Part shown: piece after piece, positions 1 through 5,076 of the stretch
Layout: every line of letters starts with the position of its first letter
Position numbering within the stretch: position 1 is the first letter of the stretch
Assembly: GCA_026394635.1 (NCBI GenBank)
Contig: JAPKXV010000279.1
Span: forward strand, 1 to 5,076
DNA: 5,076 nt
Origin: Methanoregula sp.
GTDB lineage: Archaea > Halobacteriota > Methanomicrobia > Methanomicrobiales > Methanospirillaceae
Direction of reading: 5' to 3'
Notes under the pieces: generated by a model
What the model saw: only the letters and a program-made list of their open reading frames with translations
Database searches by the model: none
Told to the model about the DNA's origin: nothing
Position numbers and translations under genes: made by a program

Positions 1-1
1 C

Positions 2-1222
2 TGCACGAAGGCACCCGATCTCTCCGGTGTCAGCGGACTCGCAGCGCAGGCAATGAGGACGCTTGCGTTTGCCCATAAGGAGATCATTGACGGCGACGAC
101 AGCGAATCGGGCCTTGTCTGGGATGGGTACGTTGGTATCCGCGACCCCCTCAGGGATAATATCAGGGAGTCAGTGGCCCGCTGCCAGAACGCAGGCATCA
201 GGGTCCGGATGGTTACCGGGGATAATCCGGAAACAGCACAAGCCATAGCAAAGGATTCAGGGATCCATACCAACGGCACCGTCATGACCGGCAGGGAGTT
301 CCGTTCGCTTCCGGAAGATAAGCAGGTCGGGGCAGCAGAACAACTTGATGTGATGGCCCGGGCTGAACCGATGGACAAGCTGCTCTTGGTAAAAGCGCTC
401 CAGAAGAACGGGGCTGTTGTCGCGGTAACCGGTGACGGGACGAATGACGCCCCGGCGCTCAAGCATGCGGACGTCGGGCTGGCAATGGGGATTGCCGGGA
501 CGGAAGTGGCACGCGAGGCGAGTGATATCATCCTGCTTGACGATTCCTTCTCCTCAATAACAAATGCCGTCTGGTGGGGGAGGTCGCTCTACGAGAACAT
601 CCAGCGGTTCCTGCTCTTCCAGATCACGATCAACTTCTGTGCCTGCATCCTCACCTTCATCGCACCGCTGCTGGGTTATCCGGAACCTTTTACCATCCTC
701 CAGATCCTCTGGATCAACCTAATCATGGACACGCTGGCAGCATTCGCGCTCTGTTCGGAAGCCCCCCATACCGGGCTGATGAACCGGCCCCCCGTCTCCC
801 GGAACGAACCGATCATCACCCCGTTTATGTGGGCGTCGGTTATCGTAACGGGCGTCTTTTTCATCATCGCCGGACTTCTCCAGATGATGACCGGGTTTAT
901 GGGTGGCACAACACCTGCGGAAGTCAGCACCGTATTCTTTGCTGCGTTTGTCATTGCCCAGGTCTGGAACGGCATCAACTGCCGGGCGATGGGCGGGACC
1001 ATGCCCCCGTTTTTCCGGGGCAACCCGACATTCTTTGCGGTCATGGGCCTGATTGTTGCCACCCAGGTCCTGATCGTGCAGTACGGCGGGGCGGTGTTTG
1101 ACACGGTACCCCTCTCACCTGCACAGTGGGCACGCATTATCGTCATGTCGGCAACGGTCCTTGTCATCGGTTTTCTGCTTCGCACTGGATTCCGCCGCTT
1201 CACCGCAGCCACTGCTGCCTGA
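2..1222 (+). CDS. P-type calcium-transporting ATPase, PMCA-like (IIB), C-terminal part; 5' end outside window
   Basis: Membrane pump that uses ATP to export cations, probably Ca2+. The frame is open to the left edge (it begins CTKAPDLSG before the Met at 53), so that Met is internal. About 406 residues are visible. Numbered from that Met, TGDNPETA (55-62) belongs to the phosphorylation domain. VTGDGTNDAPAL (125-136) is the hinge motif with the Mg-binding aspartates, and Lys109 is the conserved P-domain lysine. The membrane half follows: M5 near 187-208, M6 with WINLIMD (220-226) and further helices to about 377. The M6 NxxMD pattern and lack of an acidic residue in M5 fit the one-calcium PMCA type better than SERCA. 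The DKTGT phosphorylation site, nucleotide-binding domain and M1-M4 lie outside the window. The gene ends inside the 3' end of the convergent polymerase gene. The family is certain; calcium specificity is inferred. Confidence 0.93.
   Translation, partial: CTKAPDLSGVSGLAAQAMRTLAFAHKEIIDGDDSESGLVWDGYVGIRDPLRDNIRESVARCQNAGIRVRMVTGDNPETAQAIAKDSGIHTNGTVMTGREFRSLPEDKQVGAAEQLDVMARAEPMDKLLLVKALQKNGAVVAVTGDGTNDAPALKHADVGLAMGIAGTEVAREASDIILLDDSFSSITNAVWWGRSLYENIQRFLLFQITINFCACILTFIAPLLGYPEPFTILQILWINLIMDTLAAFALCSEAPHTGLMNRPPVSRNEPIITPFMWASVIVTGVFFIIAGLLQMMTGFMGGTTPAEVSTVFFAAFVIAQVWNGINCRAMGGTMPPFFRGNPTFFAVMGLIVATQVLIVQYGGAVFDTVPLSPAQWARIIVMSATVLVIGFLLRTGFRRFTAATAA
1115..1222. other. Tail-to-tail overlap of ATPase and polymerase genes
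   Basis: The two convergent reading frames share 108 bases and are in exact codon register. The ATPase stop TGA is the complement of the polymerase TCA codon for Ser650, and the polymerase stop TGA is the complement of the ATPase TCA codon for Ser355 (numbered from the Met at 53). Hydrophobic codons of the last ATPase membrane helix become polar residues in the polymerase tail. No terminator is visible between the genes. Confidence 0.9.
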
Positions 1223-3169
1223 TGTGAACGCATACGAGATCTCATTCCACGCCTTGTCCAGCAGATCCCGGTAGTACGGGACATCGAATGACCCGGTACT
1301 CCACACGGGATCGACCTTGTACTTCCGGGCGTCCCGTACAACATAGCTGATCTTCATACCGGGCGCAACGGCAACACCCTCATTACGGTACGCGTTCACC
1401 GCCGCCCCTTCGATGCACCGGTGCACGTACGTGAGCCGGCTGATCCGCCGGTTGATTGCCAGATCAGGTGCCGGTGCACCGGGCAGGTCCTGCACAGCAT
1501 GCCGGTAGATTGCGGTTACCTGATCTTTAACGGCCCCGATCCCGTTGATCGTTGCAGCGCCCGACATCACGGAGAGCATCCCGCGCTGCATATTCCTGAT
1601 ATATTCCGGGGTGTCATGCCTTCGGGCTGCGATCCCCCGTACTTTTACGCTCCCGTCAGACATCCTGCCGTAATAGCGGTTGTACGAGCCGGCCCCGTCA
1701 TTCTGCGGCAGGAACGTGATCCAGTCGAAATGTTCGACCTCTGTGGGCAGCCCGGTCTCCTGCTCGACACGGGCTTTCAGCGCACCGGCAGGCGGCCCCT
1801 GCACCCAGAGGCAGTCCACGATCCCGTGCAGCACACAAAACCCCATGGACTCCGCGATATCCTTAGTAAGCATCAGGATGTCGCGGGATCGCCCGGTGAT
1901 CCCCTCGTGCACCTCGATCCTGCCGAACTTTGCGTTCTTGTAGCCGGTATACCCAAAGCAGGTTACCAGCATCCACTTGAGGATGGAGTCGGTGCCGGCA
2001 TACCGGGAATCCTGCTTCTTCATCTGCTTTGTCGCGATCCTCAGGGCGAGGAGCGGGGCGAGGACTGCCGGCAGGAACCCGTGCCGTTCCGGGTGCCCGA
2101 TGGTCTCGGGCGAGAGGTTCGACTGCACGATGATGGAAGGGTACAGCGAGGTGAAATCGATCTCGTCCACGTTCTCGTAGACCCCCGGCAACGGCTGGAA
2201 CATCATCCCGCCCCGGTCTGCTTCCTTAAGTTCGGAGAAACGCCGCACCGCCTCCACATCGCTTTTGCGGAACGGTACGGCAATTCCCCGGCGGACCGCT
2301 TCGTACACCTCGTAACTTGAGATGAGTGTGCCCGGCGTGAACCGTGACGCAAGGTTCGGGGAGATCCCGGAGAGCCTTGCTGCCATGAGCACTCCCTCAA
2401 GCCCCCCTTCCCGGTACACGAAGCTCTGCTCAGTGTCGATCAGGATCCGGCCGTCCGGGATAAGCGCCGATTCCTTGTGCTCCATCCTGCCGTAACTCCA
2501 GTACGACCGTGCGCTCATCGCCCGGTACCTGCCGCTCCGGGAAAACGGCATGTCAAGCCCGTAAGTCCGTGCCTGCCGCTGCAGTTTCGGCATCCACGTA
2601 TCGGCATCCGGCATGAGGATCACATCAGGGTCGCATCCGGCAACGAGCGGGAAGAGGCTGGCAAGCACATCGCGATCCTTCCCGTGCAGGTGCTCAGTAC
2701 CCTCAAAAATTACATCGATATCGGAGCATGTGGATGAAAGAACCGGGTCATCATGGATGCGTATCTCCATCAGGCGCAGGTCGCAGGACAGATCCGGCAG
2801 GAAGCGGGACCCGGACTCTGTGCAACAGGGGACGATCCCGCGTTCTGCCATGAAGCGCTGGTCGATACGCACGTCCACGTTGAAGAGCTGCGCTTCATAC
2901 TGTGTCTGCTGCTCGATCGCTTCTGCTACAGGACGCCCGGCAAAGACTTTGTATCCTGCAAGTTCGCCGAAGATCGTCATAAATGTGCACTCCTCTGCAC
3001 GGCACTCGCTCTCCAGCGCCGCGATCATCCCGTGGTGCGGGTGCGGGTCGGGCAGGTGGAGGAAGAACGGCGGGGCATACTCATACCTGACCTTGGTTGT
3101 TGCGCCGCCTGCCCGGTCCCTTACCCACAGGTCAACGCCGCCCCGGTACACCGAATCAAGGATCCACAT
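1115..3169 (-). CDS. Family B DNA polymerase, PolB2-like, with degraded exonuclease and altered motif C
   Basis: A 684-residue relative of archaeal replicative family B polymerases, shorter than the usual 750-800. The palm motif A is intact (DFTSLYPSII, Asp338 at its start). Motif B is aberrant: LKWMLVTCFGYTGY (397-410) lacks the usual KxxxNSxYG asparagine. Motif C reads HGIVDCLW (448-455) instead of YxDTDS, so the first Asp is Ile450 while the second, Asp452, remains. The thumb-side KKRY region is NRYYG (497-501). In the exonuclease domain, no DxE is seen at Exo I near 126-140. Exo II (DPDVILMPDADTWM, 180-193) has Met where Asp is expected, and Exo III (YREGG, 252-256) has Gly in place of Asp. 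Proofreading is therefore probably lost; polymerisation may be weak or absent. The start overlaps the preceding small gene by 14 bases, which suggests coupled translation. A GGAG lies 13 bases upstream, a long spacing. The last 35 residues overlap the ATPase gene. The polymerase family is certain; the PolB2 subgroup is likely. Confidence 0.93.
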   Translation of the reverse strand: MWILDSVYRGGVDLWVRDRAGGATTKVRYEYAPPFFLHLPDPHPHHGMIAALESECRAEECTFMTIFGELAGYKVFAGRPVAEAIEQQTQYEAQLFNVDVRIDQRFMAERGIVPCCTESGSRFLPDLSCDLRLMEIRIHDDPVLSSTCSDIDVIFEGTEHLHGKDRDVLASLFPLVAGCDPDVILMPDADTWMPKLQRQARTYGLDMPFSRSGRYRAMSARSYWSYGRMEHKESALIPDGRILIDTEQSFVYREGGLEGVLMAARLSGISPNLASRFTPGTLISSYEVYEAVRRGIAVPFRKSDVEAVRRFSELKEADRGGMMFQPLPGVYENVDEIDFTSLYPSIIVQSNLSPETIGHPERHGFLPAVLAPLLALRIATKQMKKQDSRYAGTDSILKWMLVTCFGYTGYKNAKFGRIEVHEGITGRSRDILMLTKDIAESMGFCVLHGIVDCLWVQGPPAGALKARVEQETGLPTEVEHFDWITFLPQNDGAGSYNRYYGRMSDGSVKVRGIAARRHDTPEYIRNMQRGMLSVMSGAATINGIGAVKDQVTAIYRHAVQDLPGAPAPDLAINRRISRLTYVHRCIEGAAVNAYRNEGVAVAPGMKISYVVRDARKYKVDPVWSTGSFDVPYYRDLLDKAWNEISYAFTSGSSGCGEAAESSAKQKTDDKDRCRHDDNACPLCR

Positions 3170-3416
3170 CGCGCCCTGTCTGCTCCTGCTTTGCCTGCTC
3201 CTGCTCCTTGATCAGCTCGACAAGCACGGAGAAGACCGCGGCTTCGAGCGGGTCATCGCAGCCGTAGAATGCCTCGCTTGCGTGTCTCTTTGCGAGCTCG
3301 ACAAGCCTCTCGCCATACGGCCGGTCATCCTTTTTGAGCGCCCGCGACGAACGGGCCCAGCGGTCCGCCGTACTCTTCACCCCTTGGCGGACGCTTGCAA
3401 AGCTCCTGCCCGTCAC
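3156..3416 (-). CDS. Small helical protein of the PolB2 operon, function unknown
   Basis: An 86-residue soluble protein between the RecA-like and polymerase genes. It starts with GTG at 3416, which overlaps the upstream stop as GTGA. A strong GGAGGTG Shine-Dalgarno four bases before the start (counting from GGAGG) supports this choice. The N-terminal part, SFASVRQGVKSTADRWARSS (5-24), is basic with a tryptophan and looks like an amphipathic helix. Residues 33-73 look like two helices around a YGCDDP turn (51-56), and the C-terminus is a Gln/Glu-rich tail. No catalytic motif, zinc site, signal peptide or membrane segment is visible. Its place in the operon suggests a partner or adaptor of the polymerase or the RecA-like protein; I recall small proteins at the same position next to archaeal polB2 genes, but could not check homology. 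It is real by start signal, packing and composition; its function is unknown. Confidence 0.85.
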   Translation of the reverse strand: MTGRSFASVRQGVKSTADRWARSSRALKKDDRPYGERLVELAKRHASEAFYGCDDPLEAAVFSVLVELIKEQEQAKQEQTGRDVDP

Positions 3417-3937
3417 GACACCTCCAGTGTCATCTGCGCAGGGGGGAGCGGGCAGCCGGAGCGCAACGTCCGGGCGCTGCGGTTCCGGTGGCTGCCGGGA
3501 TCACCGGATGATGTAATATGGAAGATGCGGTCTGCCGAGCGCACCAGTGCGGAGAACGGGCGATCGATGGCGGGCGTGTACAGGATCAGGAGTGCCTCGC
3601 GCCCCACGTCCCTGAGTGCGCCGGCAACAGGGGGGATCATCGTCTCCGCCCCGTCAAACATTGTCGGGTCATGTTCGACAAGGACGATGGTATGGCTGGC
3701 CTCTTTTAAAATGGTGAAGAGCTGGTGGGCAGTAAACGCCCTCCGCACCTCAAAGTTTGTCGACGTGCGGCCGATGGAGGAGAGGATGCGCGAGTAGTTG
3801 CCGCACACAAAGAGGAAGAGGAACCTCTGGAGATCCGCGTTGCTGTTGAGTGCGGTGATGATGACCTTTTCCGGGGCGATCACCGCATTGAATGTGCCGG
3901 ACTGGAGTGCAATCCCCTTTGAGATCTCGATCCTCAT
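3413..3937 (-). CDS. RecA/RadA-like protein lacking Walker A, first gene of the PolB2 operon
   Basis: A 174-residue protein that keeps part of a RecA-like core. HTIVLVEHD (82-90) reads as a hydrophobic strand ending in an acidic pair, like Walker B. LLILYTPAID (116-125) and LVRSADRIFHI (131-141) resemble the following core strands of RecA-family ATPases. No GxxxxGK[ST] P-loop exists anywhere. The region where it should fall, after the strand KVIITAL (24-30), reads NSNADLQRFLFLF. ATP binding is therefore probably lost, and a structural role is more likely. The C-terminal 30 residues are basic and probably disordered. ATG 3937 is the only usable start after an in-frame stop about 36 bases upstream. 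No strong Shine-Dalgarno precedes it, so the transcript may be leaderless. It is the promoter-proximal gene and overlaps the next gene by GTGA. The gene is secure; the RecA-like assignment rests on motif reading and on known archaeal PolB2 neighbourhoods. Confidence 0.8.
   Translation of the reverse strand: MRIEISKGIALQSGTFNAVIAPEKVIITALNSNADLQRFLFLFVCGNYSRILSSIGRTSTNFEVRRAFTAHQLFTILKEASHTIVLVEHDPTMFDGAETMIPPVAGALRDVGREALLILYTPAIDRPFSALVRSADRIFHITSSGDPGSHRNRSARTLRSGCPLPPAQMTLEVS
3419..3425 (-). promoter_or_regulatory. Shine-Dalgarno site GGAGGTG for the small operon gene
   Basis: On the minus strand GGAGGTG lies just before GTG at 3416, with TC between. It matches the usual archaeal 16S 3'-end complement. 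It sits inside the last codons of the RecA-like gene, and this fixes the GTG start and points to strong, coupled translation of the middle gene. Confidence 0.75.
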
Positions 3938-3964
3938 CGCACCGGATCCCTGCTGTTCCGGGAG

Positions 3965-3972
3965 GGATAAGC
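3965..3972 (-). promoter_or_regulatory. Weak candidate TATA box for the PolB2 operon
   Basis: The minus strand reads GCTTATCC about 31 bases before the ATG at 3937. At the usual archaeal TATA-to-start distance of about 25 bases, transcription would begin only a few bases before the ATG. This fits the lack of a good Shine-Dalgarno there. The match to TTTATATA is poor. An alternative AT-rich element (CTTTAAT, around 4069-4075) would give a leader of roughly 100 bases. Confidence 0.25.
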
Positions 3973-4003
3973 ATCAGGCTTGCGTGGGGTGAAAGTGTCT
4001 CAC

Positions 4004-4033
4004 GGGCAGGGTTGCCCCATGACCGGTGTGGGG
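4004..4033. repeat. Two adjacent small inverted repeats in the operon upstream region
   Basis: GGGCA (4004-4008) pairs with TGCCC (4013-4017). CCCCA (4015-4019) pairs with TGGGG (4029-4033), and the stem extends with G-T pairs around ACCGG. The two stems share bases 4015-4017, so they are mutually exclusive. They lie upstream of the candidate promoter and could be a regulator site, but short GC stems like these arise easily by chance in GC-rich DNA. Confidence 0.25.
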
Positions 4034-4050
4034 AATGCTGGCGGGGATCT

Positions 4051-4080
4051 AAAAAAAATGTGAGAAGGATTAAAGAAAAC
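4051..4080 (-). terminator. T-rich archaeal terminator after the histidine kinase
   Basis: About 37 bases past the kinase stop, the minus strand has a pyrimidine-rich stretch that begins GTTTTCTTTAATCC and ends in a run of eight T (4051-4058). Archaeal RNA polymerase can terminate at such T-tracts without a hairpin. It would separate the kinase transcript from the polymerase operon on the same strand. Confidence 0.6.
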
Positions 4081-4116
4081 AGAAAGGATGGTGTCTGAGG
4101 CTCCCACGGGTTACCC

Positions 4117-5076
4117 TTACGAAATTCCTGGAGTACCCGGAGTGATCCGGTAATTTTCCCCCGGTACGGAGATCTCGAACCGAACCCCATTTCCCTGCTC
4201 TCCGGTCTCTTTGATCACGATGCCGGTAATCCCGAGGATCTCGCGGGACAAAAACATCCCGAGACCGGTGTTTTTCCCAAATCCCCGGATAAAGATGCGC
4301 TCCTTGTCTTCAGCGGCGATACCGACGCCGTTGTCCGTATACACGATCACCAGGCCTTCCGGTGTTTCGTGGCATGAAAACGCCATCGCGGTGATATGCT
4401 CGCCATGCCGGATCGAGTTTTCCATAAGGTTGTAGAAGACCTTCTCGATAAGGGGATCGGCATAGATCACGAGGCCGGAGAACATAACGTCCGGTGTGAT
4501 CCCGCTTGCCTTCAGCGAGTCCGATGCCCTCCGTATGACTGCAGCAACATCCTCCCACTCCGGCGCTTTCACGCCGATGTCCTGGTAGAACCGCGTGAAC
4601 TCGATCTGCCGCTGGATAGCTTCGGAAATCTGCAGCTCCTTTTCAATATATCCAAGGATCACCGGGTTCTTTTTTGCCTCTTCTTTGGACAGGTCAAGAA
4701 ACGTGAGCAGCGCCATCAGTTTATTGAGGATATCATGCCGTGTCACCGAAGAGAGGATGTTGAGTTTCTGGTTTGCCTGCTGCAGCGCTTTCCCGATCTT
4801 CCTGCGTTCGATGATATCGTGTTTTAATATTTCGTTGACCTCGGAGAACTCGCGGGTCCGGTCGGCGACCCGGTTCTCGAGCGTCCGTGTCAGGTCCTCC
4901 AGATGTTGCTGTGCGATGCGGCGCTCGGCAATCTCCTGCTCAAGGTTTGCCTGGTTGGTGCGGATCTCCCAGATGAGCAGTGTGACGACTGCTATCATCA
5001 GGATGAAGACCGCACGGTTCAGGAGATCAGACGGGTTCGTGCGGGCTGATATCATGCTGCCGATAAGGAGGGCGCC
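4117..5076 (-). CDS. Membrane-anchored sensor histidine kinase, C-terminal part; 5' end outside window
   Basis: Sensor kinase that autophosphorylates on histidine and would pass the phosphate to a response regulator not in this window. The frame stays open to the right edge (GALLIGS precedes the Met at 5055), so that Met need not be the start. Numbered from it, residues 11-28 form a transmembrane helix, and the preceding residues look like the end of another. Residues 32-100 are a charged coiled coil. The H-box is VTRHDILNKL (104-113), with His107 as the likely phosphate acceptor. The ATPase domain carries the N-box FYNLMENSIRHG (207-218), G1 DNGVGI (241-246), the F-box around RIFIRGFG (253-260) and G2 GLGMFL (264-269). 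All expected catalytic motifs are present. The domain ends normally and no receiver domain follows. The sensory part lies outside the window, so the signal is unknown. Confidence 0.93.
   Translation of the reverse strand, partial: GALLIGSMISARTNPSDLLNRAVFILMIAVVTLLIWEIRTNQANLEQEIAERRIAQQHLEDLTRTLENRVADRTREFSEVNEILKHDIIERRKIGKALQQANQKLNILSSVTRHDILNKLMALLTFLDLSKEEAKKNPVILGYIEKELQISEAIQRQIEFTRFYQDIGVKAPEWEDVAAVIRRASDSLKASGITPDVMFSGLVIYADPLIEKVFYNLMENSIRHGEHITAMAFSCHETPEGLVIVYTDNGVGIAAEDKERIFIRGFGKNTGLGMFLSREILGITGIVIKETGEQGNGVRFEISVPGENYRITPGTPGIS

Noticed and set aside
53..55. Met at 53 as the true start of the ATPase gene
   Set aside because: The frame is open upstream to the window edge with family-like sequence, and a P-type ATPase must have its phosphorylation and nucleotide-binding domains before this point.
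1115..1160. Zinc-binding motif at the polymerase C-terminus
   Set aside because: The Cys/His pattern lies wholly in sequence constrained by the ATPase frame on the other strand, so chance is the simpler explanation. It is not annotated as a site and is kept only as a testable point.
676..1344. 222-residue open frame on the minus strand
   Set aside because: It lies opposite the ATPase membrane domain and over the polymerase C-terminus in another frame, and has an Arg/Met/Thr-rich unstructured composition.
1421..2320. 299-residue open frame on the plus strand
   Set aside because: It is antisense to the polymerase palm region, whose motifs make the minus strand the coding one. Its composition is His/Pro/Arg-rich and no domain is visible.
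2613..3797. 394-residue open frame on the plus strand
   Set aside because: It runs antisense across three well-supported minus-strand genes. Its protein is Arg/Ser/Pro-rich without a family motif, as expected for a shadow frame in GC-rich DNA.
3750..4190. 146-residue minus-strand frame spanning the intergenic region
   Set aside because: It overlaps both the kinase C-terminus and the RecA-like N-terminus in a different frame, crosses the T-rich terminator and shows no motif.
5053..5055. Met at 5055 as the start of the histidine kinase
   Set aside because: Upstream in-frame residues are hydrophobic (GALLIG) and look like the end of another membrane helix, so the gene most likely continues beyond the window.

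Overview
The window looks like GC-rich chromosomal DNA from a methanogenic euryarchaeon, most likely of the order Methanomicrobiales. This placement is inferred from the gene content: a PMCA-like calcium ATPase, an aberrant archaeal family B DNA polymerase with its partner genes, and a short-input-domain histidine kinase of the kind common in that order. T-rich archaeal-style termination and a GGAGGTG ribosome binding site agree with it. The order-level assignment was not tested.

Layout: (1) 2-1222, plus strand, is the C-terminal part of a P-type calcium ATPase whose 5' end lies outside the window. (2) 3937-1115, minus strand, is a tightly packed three-gene operon. Its genes are a RecA/RadA-like protein without a P-loop, an 86-residue helical protein, and a PolB2-like family B DNA polymerase with damaged exonuclease motifs and an altered motif C. 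The genes are linked by a 4-base GTGA overlap and a 14-base overlap. (3) 3938-4116 is the only intergenic region. It holds a T-rich terminator for the upstream gene, two small inverted repeats and a weak candidate promoter. (4) 4117-5076, minus strand, is the C-terminal part of a membrane-anchored sensor histidine kinase, cut by the window edge.

The operon is the main point of interest. A RecA-like protein, a small protein and an unusual polymerase together resemble, in logic but not in homology of every part, the bacterial ImuA-ImuB-DnaE2 mutagenic translesion module. In archaea the PolB2 group was first described as an inactivated polymerase family, and a Sulfolobus member was later linked to damage-induced mutagenesis. 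The likely job here is damage tolerance or a structural role beside the main replicative polymerases. The polymerase and the ATPase converge with a 108-base tail-to-tail overlap, read in codon register on both strands. This gives the polymerase a 35-residue polar tail beyond its recognisable domain. There is no gene-free stretch longer than 300 bases, and I saw no RNA gene, CRISPR array or insertion sequence.
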